From the NCBI RefSeq assembly GCF_000315625.1, contig NW_005434659.1, positions 590,181 to 654,180 on the forward strand: 64,000 nt of DNA, given 5' to 3'. The notes below the pieces were generated by a model. That model had not been told where the DNA came from. It did not search any database and was given only the letters and a program-made list of their open reading frames with translations. The translations under genes were made by a program, and so were the position numbers. This stretch comes from Guillardia theta CCMP2712. Taxonomy: Eukaryota; Cryptophyceae; Pyrenomonadales; Geminigeraceae. Of this stretch, positions 10,918 to 21,902 are shown one piece after another. Within the stretch, counting starts at the first letter, position 1. Each line of letters begins with the position of its first letter.

Positions 10918-11891
10918 TCACTTGGCCTTGCTACTTTCAGCGTTCTTGGATGCTGCTGTTCTGATGACAATCTTCACTATCTTCCAGAACCAGAAAAGGT
11001 TCAGTCCTCGACTGCCATGTCTTACTGGTCGGCTGTAAGGCATTCCAAATCACCTCAGAGTGCAGGCAGCAAGCTGGGCTGTGAGGTGAACTTGACGGAG
11101 GCGACTGGGCTGGCTAAGAATGTATTCGGGAAGCATCCACAATCCTGATGCCCAAACCAACCCTGTATGCAATCAATCCAGAGAGCGAGCGAGTGAAGTT
11201 ACCGGTTCCAACGAGGATGCGAGACACAAAAAACAGGATTGCGAACAAAATCTGAGAGATTTGATAAACTGCTCCATTCTTTTGATGTCTGAACCTGACA
11301 GAAGAAGGGATAAGTCGCATATTTCGAAGAGATGCAGCAGCAGAATTCGAGATAGAAACAAATGCAAAAAAGAATTACTGCCATCGAAGGTTTAGAAATG
11401 GGGTAGAAAGTTCCTCAATTATGAAGAGAAAATGGTAAGGAGTACAGCATCTGTTGCTAGGTTACAATCACACAAGCACATTCATTAAACCTGTCGAGAA
11501 GCCCGAGAATGAAGAAGCCTCCGATGATGATATGGTGAGCAATCATATCAGCTCCACCAACCGATGGGTGCATCATGATGAGCACGAAGTCGTTCACGAA
11601 GTAGCCCACCGAGAAAGCTACTGTACACCTCATCCACGATGCCAGCAAACCATCCGGCCCTTCAACCATGAACTTAGGAGAAAATACGTCCACCTCGTTG
11701 GTTGCCCAGTAGATCAGACAGCTTGTGATGGTTACGGCACAGTGGATGTGCGAAAGATAGCAGGACTTGAGCCGCGGCGCATCCTCCCCCCTTTCCGGGA
11801 GAACCCAGTACAACAATTGATTCAAGAGGAAGGATCCGTAGAAAGTAGCAAACTCGCTGTAATCTTGCAACATGCTCAAAGCACCTTCCAT
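10918..11891 (-). CDS. TLC-domain membrane protein (TLCD4/TMEM56-like)
   Basis: Five exons: 11891-11491, 11450-11379, 11294-11203, 11162-11054, 11011-10918. Introns are 40-84 nt and the exons total 768 nt, encoding 255 aa. The TRAM/LAG1/CLN8 pattern is clear after splicing: CAVTITSCLIYW, then VGYFVNDFVLIMMHPSVGGADMIAHH with the conserved Asp and paired His, then ELSTPFLNLRWQ, a hydrophobic ILFAILFFVSRILVGT, and LNLFWFWKIVK near the C-terminus. About five to six membrane helices are expected. TLC proteins act in sphingolipid synthesis or plasma-membrane lipid composition. The lack of ceramide-synthase features and the short length favour the TLCD group. The start ATG at 11891 is preceded by AAAA. 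Confidence 0.9.
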
Positions 11892-12149
11892 TTTGTCTGG
11901 ATTAAGATCTCAACCGAGTTGGAACAAGAAGCTGAAAGTTTCCTTGTAAATCAATGTCTTGTCACCTTTTGGCTCATGGCATATCGAAAGGATAGATGTT
12001 GGTCTGATTTAGCACAATGTCGGCTGATACCTGCTACTTATCTTCATCATCAGCAATAGTGCTAGCAGGTAGAACTAGCAAGTCGACCTCTTGTCTGCAA
12101 GGGACTCTTCGAAATTGACCATCTACCTCTAGCTATTCTTCAACCTCCT

Positions 12150-12467
12150 TTTCCCCCTCCCTCCCTCGCTCCCTCGCTCCCTCGCTCCCTCGCTCCCTCG
12201 CTCCCTCCCTCGCTCCCTCGCTCCCTCGCTCCCTCGCTCCCTCGCTCCCTCCCTCGCTCCCTCCCTCGCTCCCTCGCTCCCTCCCTCGCTCCCTCCCTCG
12301 CTCCCTCCCTCGCTCCCTCGCTCCCTCGCTCCCTCCCTCGCTCCCTCCCTCGCTCCCTCCCTCGCTCCCTCGCTCCCTCCCTCCCTCCCTCCCTCCCTCG
12401 CTCCCTCGCTCCCTCGCTCCCTCGCTCCCTCCCTCCCTCCCTCCCTCGCTCCCTCGCTCCCCCATCT
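12150..12467. repeat. (CTCCCTCG)n low-complexity array
   Basis: About 315 bp of irregular CTCCCTCG and CTCC units on the plus strand. All six frames around it stay open and give Arg/Glu/Gly/Ser-rich translations, which are artefacts. It separates the TLC gene start (11891, minus) from the BRCT gene start (12575, plus). A CTACCCCACCCCC element at about 12508-12520 follows, 55 bp upstream of that ATG. Confidence 0.95.
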
Positions 12468-12574
12468 CTTCTTGCCTCGCATTTTTTTACCCCTAGGCTT
12501 TGTTTGCCTACCCCACCCCCAACATTCTCTTGGCCCACACCCACTCTAAGCGAGTTACGGGCTTGCGGGCGGGA

Positions 12575-15500
12575 ATGGCAATCAGTAACATGGGAGGAGG
12601 CGAAGGAGAGAAGAGTACATGGCACGGGGCAGGAGAGCTTTTGTATGCTGAACAAGACATCAACATGGAGGACTATCAGGAGACGCAGGTTTACAACGGC
12701 ACAACAGCAGAAAATCATTGCGATGAGAAGCGCGACTATCAAGTGCATGTGGAATCAGAACGTGTTAAGATTGGATGCGACATAGAGAGAGAGAAAGCGT
12801 CCTTCACTTCCATTCAGCTCTGTTCGCTCCCCTCTGAACCCCAGTCAAGTGAGGCCCGTGACCTGCTAGAGCTGCTTAGGACTGACTTGCCTTGATCTAG
12901 CACAAGCGGAGCAGCCCCTCTTCTGCTACAGCCCTATCGCTTCACAGAAACAAGAGGCACTCTCTGCCAGTAGTAGTGCGAGGACGGCTAACTTCACTGA
13001 CATTCCTGCTGAGATTCTTCATGTTCATATCCGACAAATTTGCCATGAAGGTACAGTAAAGCGTTCCCTTGGCAGGCTACTAAATTTGATGCAGCTCTTG
13101 ATAGCACGGAAACAACATCGCAAGGCACACAAGCAGCGAATGCAGCAGCTCCAATGCGACTTCATTTGATTCACGATGAAGAGTCTTCTGAGCAGATGAA
13201 AGAGCTTGTTCGAGGTACAGCCCCGCTCCTGAATTTGCTCCAAGACAGAAGGGCGCGAGACGAGGTTTTCGAGGAGTTTGAGCTTGCGAGTCAAGCTTCT
13301 TCCGATGTCAAATCTCAAGATTCAGTCATGGGTGTCAAGGTTTCGACTTTCACACGACCATCCTCTGTGGCTCTGAACAAGCTGACACCTGCGGCGGGGT
13401 TGTTTGCTGTCAAGAAATCTTTGTTCATGACCAAGGATAATCAACTCTCAGACAAGCATCAGGTAATTTTCTATGCTCTGATCCGCATGAGCTGAGCTGA
13501 TTCTGATGTAGCCTCCTGAAGACGTCAGTCAAGATCAGATGGTGAAGAACAAGCAGCAGAGCCTGACATCTGCAAGAGAAACCAGAGATAAGGAGCGTGC
13601 GATAAAAGAAGCATCACAGTTGCACTTGGAAGTCAATCATGCGGTAGAAGTGAAGTCAGACTTCACTGCTTGCGAGACAGCATCACAGACAGATCGAGTA
13701 GATCATATGGAAACAAAGGCTTCGCAAGCTTGCGGAGTCAGGGACAAGGAGCCTCAGAACGATGCGGATGATTCAGACACACAAGATGAGGACCCTGAGG
13801 CAAGCCCCTTAAATTCCCTTGATGTTGCGAAATCTTCTCACAGCATCTGCTGCAGGAAACGCGCAAGCTATCGAAATCCAATCCTTCTGCAAGATTACTC
13901 CATATGCCACCTGAACTCCCCGACAAACAAAAAGAAAATGTCGACAAGCAGACTGTCAGTGCCGCACGATGGCGACGTGAAGAGGTTGACGAGTATGGTA
14001 ACGAGCGCGATGCCCTCCAAGTCGTTCGAGTTGCGTCCAGTCGCATGGAAGTCGATGGTGGGACGACTGCGTCCCTTGCGTCCCCTGTGAGCGGGCGAGG
14101 CAGGTCAGTCGAAGCGGTTGAAATGATGGCGTGACTTGCTGAGTCAAACCCGGCTGCAGAGACTCGAAGAGAAAGTTTGGAGAAATTGAGGAGGAGAAGT
14201 CGGATGATGAAGGAGGACAGACGTCACGTGAGGAGTCGCCGGTGAGTTCGCTCGACCTCTGCAGTCCACTTCTTGACACGGTGTGTGAAGATTTTACTGA
14301 TTCCAAGAAGAAACGTTAGACGAGGAATGTTAGAGGAGGAGGAGAGCAGAGTCCGAGACAGTGAAAAGGAGGCAGAGACTCGCGATGTACATGATAAGGC
14401 ATCCGATGAGCAGGCAACGCGAACGAACGATTCAAACAAAGATGCAGATGATACGAAGCAGAAGAAGAGGAAGAAGGGCAACAAACTTCTCCCCGGCTGC
14501 TGCGTCAAGTGTGCCGTCAGTCGTTCGAGGGAGTGGCATGAGAGCGCTCTCGGGACGATCTGCGACGTCTGCTTTCTCTACCACGCGAACAATCGGCTCG
14601 TTCTTCCGAAAGAGTCTGGAGAGCACAATGAAGACGCTTGGGAAGGGGAAGACGTTCAACCGAGTGCCTCGTCCTGTGAGGCTAGTCAAGTCTACATGGC
14701 TGGGGGAGCAGCTGCCGCCCCTCCTGCAGGAGGAGCCTCCTTCCGCGTCAAGATGATCCCAGGCCTGTGTCGGCGTTGTGGCGCGAGGTGGTCGGAAGGT
14801 TGGTACGATAACTCGCACGGGGAGCCGCTCTCCCTGTGTTCTCCCTGCTCCTTCGAGCAGCGTCGAATCCAATCACCTCCTGCCTTGAAAAAACTGCAGA
14901 GACTAGGCGACGATGCCCCCCTCCTGTGCCGGGGGGACGCCGATCCTGCTCTTCCTCCTCCTCTGCCCCTCGCTGCTCCTCCACCTCTCTCTGCTCTCTC
15001 TCAGGCTGAACAGGACATCAACGCGTCATGCAGCCAAGTGTTTGGTCTCTCAGAATTTGATGAAGAGGGTGGAGAGGATGCGCGAGGTGATCTTGAGCAC
15101 CAGGCCTGCCAGGTGATTGACTAGCATGCTGCAGGCCGCGATGAACTAGTTGATGACCTGGCCTCGTCCTCCTCGCTCTTCTCAGGCGTGAACTTCATCA
15201 TCACTTCAATCCGAACCAACGATCCACACTTCGGAGGAAGCTGCGGACGCGAAGGACTTGTTGCCACCATAAATCGACATGGAGGGAAAGTGATGGAGAG
15301 AGTAGAAGAGTGCATGAACGAGCGAGAGGATGTGAAAGTAAGTTATCCGAGCAAACTGAGATCCCTTGCGACTGACTTCCTTCTCTTTTCTTCGTCGCTT
15401 CTCTCATGCAGGCTTTAATCTTGTCCTCGGTTCCTTGTCAGACCTTCAAGTACCTCGCAGGACTGGCTGCTGGCATACCTCCCGTGGGCACCCAATGGAT

Positions 15501-16537
15501 TGTCGATTGCGTGAGTTGGTGCCGGGAGGAGGAGTGAAGATGACGTCAGATGATGCAGGTGACAGAGAAGCAACTGCTCGCTCCTCACTCGTACATGCTT
15601 GACGCCGGCTTTGACCCCAAGAGCCGCAAGAGATACTCGTTCACCAAGTCAGGAAACGATTTCTCTCCGACTCCTCAACTCGCGCGCTGCTTAAGCTCCG
15701 TGCGCGTCAGCGTTTTCGGCCCCGCGGCATTTCGATCTGAGATGGAGGGAATCTTGCGCATGGCCGGTGCCATCCCCTCCGCCTTCGACTCCTCCGTCTA
15801 CTGTATTCTCAGCAGCCACCACGAGGCTCCTCCAGCAGCGGTGAGAGCAGCTGGGCGCGAGCTGAGCCTGATGGCCCCGCAGGTTGTGTTGGAGGCTCAG
15901 CAGCACAAGATTCACATCGTAGACAAGGAATGGTTACGCCAGTGCGTGTGGGAGCAGACACGCGTGGAGCCCTCTCGTTTCGCCATTCCCTTGCTCACCC
16001 ATGGCGTCAAAGTCCAGCTGCTCGCAGGAGACAGGTTTGCGTTGAGAGGTGAGCATGTGCTGGAGTGCTGCTGCTGTTGACAGATGGTCGCCAGTGGACG
16101 AGGACGAGAAAGTGGTCGCGAGCTGCGACGGGTCGAAGTTCCAAGACGAGAAGAGCTGGTTCACCTTAGAGCAGCGACCGCAAGATCAAGAGCGCATGAC
16201 AAGGCGCTTCGCCTTTCGAACGTCCAGGTGAGATACAGCTGGGAGTTCCGTACAGCTGAAATTGAATCCAGTGGTCGCTTTCTGTCGCTCCTCCCCGACG
16301 GCTTTTTAGGCCTGCATGACGTGGCGACGCATTGGGAGCATTTCACGCTGCGGGCTGCGAAGGACAAGGTAGACGAGCGTGAGGAGAGCCAAGGAGCTCG
16401 TGCTGACTCTCCTGGCAGTACAAGTTGCGGTCCTGCCATGGCTCCTTCGTCACCTGCAGGCCCTTGGGCTCAGGGCAAGACGCAACGGTTGGCGGAGAAG
16501 CCGAAGGAGTCGCAGGTCTGCAGGACTTCAACATCAG
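12575..16537 (+). CDS. GATA-like Zn fingers, tandem BRCT (53BP1-like) and beta-trefoil-like tail
   Basis: Exons followed in frame: 12575-12848, 12901-13050, 13095-13462, 13512-13799, 13856-14103, 14160-14241, about 14333-15086, 15186-15337, 15412-15510, 15559-16034, 16084-16227, 16272-16368, 16419-16537. The intron at 13800 is GC-AG. The N-terminal ~450 residues are acidic and low-complexity. Two GATA-type C4 fingers follow (CVKC-x16-CDVC and CRRC-x19-CSPC). Next come two BRCT repeats: NFIITSIRTND, KYLAGLAAGIPPVGTQWIVDC (53BP1/Crb2-style WxxDC), then RVSVFGPAAF and VDKEWLRQCVWEQTRV. After them DEKSWFTLEQ, GRFLSLLPDGFLGLHD, HWEHFTL and YKLRSCHGSFVTC give a fascin/FRG1-like beta-trefoil pattern. 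Tandem BRCTs bind phosphoproteins in DNA-damage signalling, so a nuclear checkpoint adaptor is inferred. The 3' end is not fixed: the last exon ends in phase 2 and exons after 16950 may belong to it. Confidence 0.75.
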
Positions 16538-16561
16538 GTTTGTTCCTAGGCAGGCTGTCTC

Positions 16562-16673
16562 AAACGCATCTTAGTGTCATAAAGCGTCTTAACAAGTCAA
16601 ACGCATCTTAGTGTCATAAAGCGTCTTAACAAGTCAAACGCATCTTAGTGTCATAAAGCGTCTTAACCAAGTC
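16562..16673. repeat. 37-bp tandem triplicate
   Basis: Three copies of a 37-bp unit beginning AAACGCATCTTAGTGTCATA (16562, 16599, 16636); the third has one inserted C. The copies are otherwise identical, indicating recent duplication. They lie in a probable intron just after the BRCT gene's last confident exon. Confidence 0.95.
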
Positions 16674-16702
16674 AGATTGCAGCCCTGCGACTGAAAGCTT
16701 GA

Positions 16703-16763
16703 CGGTACTGATCAGGGTGCTGATCAGGGTGCTGATACAGGTGCTGATCTGGGTGCTGATAGT
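16703..16763. repeat. 12-bp imperfect tandem repeat
   Basis: Five degenerate copies of a GGGTGCTGATCA unit immediately downstream of the 37-bp triplicate, in the same non-coding interval. Confidence 0.85.
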
Positions 16764-16951
16764 CGGACAGTAGCAAGTGACTGAGGGGGGATGCGGGCCC
16801 TTGCAATCCATGCGCCCGCGCCAAGATGAGCGCGGGATCTCGATCTGCTGAAGCAGGAGGACATGGGAGGATGGCGAGAGGGGAAGCAGGCGGCATGGAT
16901 GAGATCCCTCCTCCTCCTCCTCCTCGTAGCTCACACGCTTAGTCGCTTGCA

Positions 16952-18076
16952 GGGGTTCCCTGCTGGATGTGAGCATGGCACCGATCAAGAGCGGGAAGCC
17001 GGAGGGATCTCATGCTGCTGTCTCAAGAGAGCCTGTCGACCTCTCACTCGAGAGGACATGTCGACGCTACATGCAAACTCTTCAACCTCCTTCCTATCGC
17101 CCGGGCCCTGCAGCATTTGCGGGGCCTCTCCCATGCACAGGTGTGCTGTGTGTGGGACTAGCGTGATCTCGAGCGGGGCCGTGTCACAGGACACGGAAGC
17201 GAGATGGCTGGCGTTCTTCTGCCTGGGTTGCAGCAGAAGCTTGGAGGGAGGGAACATGAGCATCGTAACGATGAGGAAGAATCTCAAGGTTTGATCCTGC
17301 TTGGATCCCCCTGCTCGCAGATTTTTTGATCGCTCCCCAGGGAAGATGGTGCTTGCGATGCAAGCGGATGGCGATCTTCGGGCCTCCACGGACACCTCTG
17401 AAGTGAGAGAGGAGGGAGGAGAGGAGGAGCATCGTGAGTCTCAGCCCTCAGGAATGCCTCTCACTGCATCAAGCACAAGTCTTCCACAGACGTTGACTTG
17501 CTGCACCCGCGGTGTGAATATCCGCATGGGTACGAGGCAGCACCACCTGATTCACGATGCTTCATGATGCTGCTGTGTCTACTGCAGATGCAACACAAGA
17601 CCTTGTTATGCCCCGGTTCAAGACTCTAAGCCAAGATTCTGTGAGAGCTCGCATGCGCATCTTCAACTGACTAGCAAGAAGGCGCCAAGCACAAGCTGCC
17701 AGGTCACGTAGATAAAGTTCATGCGCAATGCGAGGTGAGAGCAGGCTCTTCCCCTTCTCGTCGCTGCCTTGCTTGACTTGTTTGTGTCCCTTCCTCTCTT
17801 CCCGGCTGTCTCTCGCCCTTGCCTCGGGTCCTCCAGGTTCAAGGATGCTCTGCCCTCGCCATCTACGGCAGCAAGGTGCTTGAGCGTCTTCCTCGCACGG
17901 CTGACTGGCAGCAGGAGAGAGGCAGGAGGGCGATCTACTGCGCGATACACAAGTCAAGCGATCAGGTCAACAAGTTTTATCGCCGCAGTCAAGCCAAGGA
18001 AAGAAAGAGTGTCCTCTTGAAAGGACGAGACAAGTGTCAGAGTGATAAACTTGTGGTGGATCATGAATGCCAGTAA
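16952..18076 (+). CDS. Cys-rich exons of unknown product (possible 3' end of the BRCT gene)
   Basis: Open exon-like stretches follow acceptor sites at about 16951, 17340 and 17836. The first contains CSICGASPMHRCAVCG and later FFCLGC, a pattern that could bind two zinc ions. The last reads QGCSALAIYGSKVLERLPRT and ends in VVDHECQ-stop at 18076. The frames do not join cleanly to the phase-2 end of the exon at 16537, so these may be alternative 3' exons or a separate small gene. No function is assigned. Confidence 0.35.
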
Positions 18077-18250
18077 ACACAACACAACATCCTTTCTTCG
18101 TTCTTACCCGTAAACACAACATCCTTCGTTTCCTGTAAAGGATCCTTTATTTGACTGAAAAGGAGGACGAGGATAAAACCTACAAACCCGCCTCAATGAA
18201 AACCTGATTTGACCTCCATGGGGTGATGACCTTTTTTTTTTGTGATGACG

Positions 18251-18522
18251 TGAAGCTTGCTTGTAGCCTAGGATGAGAAGTATGATACTGAAGCTTGCTT
18301 GTAGCCTAGATGAGAAGTATGATACTGAAGCTTGCTTGTAGCCTTGTTAGATGAGAAGTATGATACTGAAGCTTGCTTGTAGAGCCTTGCTAGATGAGAA
18401 GTATGATACTGAAGCTTGCTTGTAGCCTTGCTAGATGACAAGTATGATACTGAAGCTTGCTTGTAGCCTTGCTAGATGACAAGTATGATACTGAAGCTTG
18501 CTTGTAGCCTAGATGAGAAGTT
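18251..18522. repeat. Minisatellite, 7 copies of a 37-44 bp unit
   Basis: Seven copies of a unit containing GAAGCTTGCTTGTAG and AGATGAGAAGTATGATACT. Length differs by small insertions (CCTAG, CCTTGCTAG, AGCCTTGCTAG). The last copy is truncated and runs into the Canopy-like gene, whose ATG at 18513 is the ATGAGAAGT of the repeat. Confidence 0.95.
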
Positions 18523-19520
18523 TGGTGTTTCAGCTTGTGTTTCTACTTTTTCGTTTCATGTCCGACGCTATCGAATTGGAGGTGAGAAAGCTTCAGAGCG
18601 AGTGGACAATTTTTATATCTTCTCAACCTCGTCTCAGTGCGGAAAGGACCACGCATGCGGAATGCTTCCTGACTTCCGCGAGCCTTCAGGTGTTCTTGTT
18701 TTGCTTTCGATCATCTGTCAGCTGCCTTTCAGTCGCCAAATATTTCAAATGCGGAGCTTGCATTCTGTCTGTCGCTGAACTTTCCAACCTGGTCATCAAG
18801 CGACAAAATGAAGGAAAGAAGGCTACTAAAGTACTGTTCTCCTCAGTTTGCTGTTCTTACCATCACCACCACCAAACTCTCTGTCGGGGTCTGACGAACA
18901 CAGAGCGAGCTTGTCATCATGTTAGAAGACTTCTGCGAAGAGGGGATGGCTCGCTTTGGCTTGCAGGTAGAGGAGCAGGAGTCCATCTGACGTCGCTCAC
19001 CCACCACCAGCTCGACGAGGGTGGAGTTCCCCTGCCTCACTTCACTTCCAACGTCTCGACGAACCGAGCGACAGGCGGGTGGGTGAAGCGAATGCTCGTG
19101 AGCATGTGCAGTGAGGTGCTGGAGGACTGGGAGAGCTTCTTCCTGGAGGCGACGAGACACTTGTGCTCTTCCAGCGGCAACGTGATGCGATGCGACTCTA
19201 ACTCATTTAGGAGAAGGTGCGACCGGAAGTACATGCCAGCCTTTGCTTACTCATGGCAAATCCAGAGTTTGTGCTGAGAGCCTCCAGTTGTGTCGAGAAG
19301 AAGATTTTGAGAAGCAGGAGGATGGAGATGGGTCAGTTCAAGAAGGAGAAGGAGAAGAAGAAGAAGGAGAAGACAAAGAGGTATCGGCAATAACAACTGT
19401 AAGAGCTCTTCATCTTATCAACAGGATGATATCAGCACATTCCTGCTCCCGGGATTGAATGAAAATGAATTTGACTCAAAGCGTATGGAAAGGCAAGTCC
19501 GCAATATAGACATGTTTTGA
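18513..19520 (+). CDS. Canopy-like (DUF3456, saposin-type) ER protein
   Basis: Seven exons (18513-18581, 18638-18689, 18733-18830, 18904-18966, 19011-19162, 19266-19380, 19425-19520) total 645 nt, encoding 214 aa. A signal peptide (MRSLVFQLVFLLFRFMSDA) is followed by KCGACILSVAELSNLV, SELVIMLEDFCEEGM, VKRMLVSMCSEVLEDWESFF and VCAESLQLC, then an acidic Glu/Gly-rich tail. The Cys spacing and the order of helices match Canopy proteins, which act in the ER as co-chaperones in receptor maturation. A role in folding the large surface proteins encoded nearby is inferred. The start codon lies inside the final minisatellite copy. The stop TGA (19518-19520) overlaps the ATG of the PB1 gene. Confidence 0.75.
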
Positions 19521-19945
19521 TGTTCACACTTGGCCACAGAGTTGATGGGCATGGCATACACACAGAACCTCAAAATGCGGGGGATCAAATACAAAATTTG
19601 TCATCCAGCCCTCCTCATGAAACATACAGCGTGAAGGTCACGTTTGGAAAGGAAATGAGAAGATATGTTGTGAAGACGTACGAAGAACTGCTTGAGGCAA
19701 TGCAGAAGGTAACTAATCATGGTAGGAGTCAGGGCATGATTGATTTGACAGTCGTTTCCATCCATGAATGCGAAGGGTACGAGAATGTCCTTCAGGTGCG
19801 CAATGGTGGAGGAGGTTTGTGATGACTGTCTGTCTTTAGGGATGGCGATGGGGATGATGTCACTGTCACTAAGAGCCATGAGTTTGAGCATGCAATCCTT
19901 TACATGCAGGCGAACAACTTGCCGCTGAAATTTCAAGTCGAATAG
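19520..19945 (+). CDS. Small PB1-domain protein
   Basis: Two exons (19520-19776 and 19840-19945, intron 63 nt) encode 120 aa. The fold elements are YSVKVTFGKEMRRYVV with an N-terminal basic Lys, a helix (YEELLEAMQKV), and the acidic OPCA-type loop DGDGDDVTVTKSHEFEHAI, followed by LKFQVE-stop. PB1 domains dimerise head-to-tail, and this one appears to carry both basic and acidic faces. No other domain is present, so it would act as an adaptor. The intron donor (GG/GTACGAG) was chosen because it is the one that keeps frame. Confidence 0.7.
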
Positions 19946-20083
19946 ACAATCATGCTGCTCCTCCCTTTCTCAGGCTCGTCTACTTAACCCCCCCACTCTT
20001 CAGCTCCCACAAGAGCTTAACTCCCTTTCTATCAGCTTCCCTTCACTGCGCTTACATGTGGTCAGTTTCATCCCCCATGGTCC
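19946..20083. other. Convergent 3' spacer
   Basis: 138 bp between the PB1 stop and the stop of the minus-strand coiled-coil gene. Nothing recognisable is present. Confidence 0.5.
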
Positions 20084-21008
20084 TCAATTCGGGTAGCGGG
20101 GCTTGGGAGGCAGTACAGGAGCCCTCAGGTCCTCTCCCTGCTTGGACGTCAACTTCTCACTCTCTGGCAACGTCACGCTCACTGTGATGGGGTTGTAGCC
20201 GCTCCCTGAGTTCTGTCGATGCAACTTTTCGGTGCGGACGCCAGCTCGGAACCTGGTGAGGTCATCCTCGTACTTCTGCTTCTGTCCTGCTGGGGTCTCG
20301 TGGTACTCGAGAGTTATAGGGTCATAGGCGATCGAGCTGTGGTTCTGCGATCCCTGCCTCTATTCCGTCACGCCACGTCATTCGATCTCACTGTCCGTCA
20401 CCTTGGCGCCATTGGCCATGCTCGCTTGCCTCTCAAGCTTCTCGTTGAACTCCTGCAGTGCCTCCATCAGCCCTTACGCAAGCGAGCTTGCAGCATTGAC
20501 CTCGTCCGCTCGTTTCCAACGGTTTTCCTCCCGTGTCAAGTTTCTCTCTCTCTTCACGCTGAGAAGCTCTTCTCTCGCCTGAACTACTGCATCGCGGTTC
20601 TTCTTCAGCTCAGCAGCTGCGTCTGTCTGAAACCGCTCGGCTCTTGAAGCCTGAAACAAGCTCGGGTGACCATCACACAACGTGACACTGCAGCCAGGGA
20701 GGGCAGTGAACTTACATATCCGAGGCTTCCAGGAGTGTTCTCAGTCAGCGGTCCGGGATCATGATACCTGCAAGTCAAGGATGGGTGAGTGAGGGGTTGA
20801 CCGAGCAGGCCTATTGCGTCGAACCTGCCAAAGGCCTCTCGTCTGCCCTTGAGCCTTTCTTTCTCTAGCGCTGATGACACGGGCTGAGTCACAGACAGGT
20901 CGCAAGCAGGCTGCATGGGAGCTTGTACAGAGCTGCCTCACCTTCCTTGTCTCCCCGGCACTGCCTGTCCCCTCGCGTCTCCGCATGGATCGCACGAAAC
21001 CCCGACAT
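20084..21008 (-). CDS. 208-aa basic coiled-coil protein, unrecognised
   Basis: Six exons (21008-20942, 20870-20825, 20767-20716, 20650-20501, 20452-20402, 20344-20084) with introns of 48-71 nt give exactly 627 nt, encoding 208 aa. The start is MSGFRAIHAETRG. A conserved-looking YHDPGPLTENTPGSLGY segment precedes a charged helix (AAELKKNRDAVVQAREEL, SVKRERNLTREENRWKR), then YDPITLEYHETPAGQKQKYE and a Pro-rich end (LPPKPRYPN). The pattern resembles small axonemal or cytoskeletal proteins of flagellates, but I cannot name a family. No signal peptide or membrane segment is present. Confidence 0.75.
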
Positions 21009-21902
21009 GTCGCTTGCTGTGACAAATTCCTTTCAACGGAAATCAACAGAAACGAGCTAGTCAAGTTTCCATGAAAAAGTAATAAGCTAAAGCATTTCAT
21101 TTCATATCCCAGGGTGGGTTAGGGTAGTGATGGGCGGGGTACCATGGGGGTATTGCATAGTCAGACTTAGAGCATGCTAGGTGAACACCTTAGGCTTTTT
21201 TCATATGTCTGTTCATAGTACTTCTCCCCTCATGTACGGTTTATTATGTGCTACTTCCTCTCTAAAAAGGGGGAGTACCAAGAAGTGGGGTACTCAAGAA
21301 CCACCCGTTCATGGTAAGGCTGAGGGGTGGGTGCGTGAGAGATTCACGTGACTGTGATGCAGAGCAAGGAAGTGGAGGGGGGAGGGAAGGCAGGACGCGA
21401 GAGGAAGAGACGATGAGGTGAAGGACTGCAAAGAAAGACTTTGAATTCAACATACCCATTCGTAAGAAATGGTAAAACGACGATGATTCCAGGAAAAAGT
21501 CCACGAGAGGATTTAAGGTAGTCACTGAGTGAATCAACGAAACTTGGTGTCTTTGTAGACGGTAAATGCAACCTAAAGTAACTCCGAAAATGTAATCTAT
21601 GATTTGGGTTTCGACAAGATGATAGAAGGAACTTTACCGAACACGTTAGAGAAAGAGAAGATGTTGTATTACACATTCTTCAAGAGAGGTAGCCAAGTAG
21701 AGGTGTCAACGAAGAGATAATCCTGATATGATTGCTATTGTTCGGACTCAGACAAGCAAGAAGTAGAAGCTTCTGATACATCACAAATAATGATGAATTT
21801 GCTACGTTAAGGGAAACGCAAAAGCTGTGAATGCTGGTTCTCTGGGGCCTATACTTTTCCTATCCCATCAAAGCAAGATTCTGATTCCTTGCTTTCTACA
21901 GG
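21009..21902. promoter_or_regulatory. Divergent spacer between the coiled-coil gene and eIF5A
   Basis: Contains a G-rich block (GGGTTAGGGTAGTGATGGG at about 21117-21135 and GGCGGGGTACC just after) and GTGGGGTACTC near 21285, matching the element seen near other gene starts. The rest is AT-rich. A CTTGCTTTCTACAG acceptor-like sequence directly precedes the eIF5A ATG, suggesting a 5' UTR intron or trans-splice-like acceptor (inference). Confidence 0.45.

Noticed and set aside
11454-12059. 201-aa plus-strand frame
   Set aside because: It is antisense to the well-supported first exon of the TLC gene.
12129-12748. Three long minus-strand Arg/Glu/Gly frames
   Set aside because: They are translations of the (CTCCCTCG)n array, open in all frames, with no start context or splice sites.
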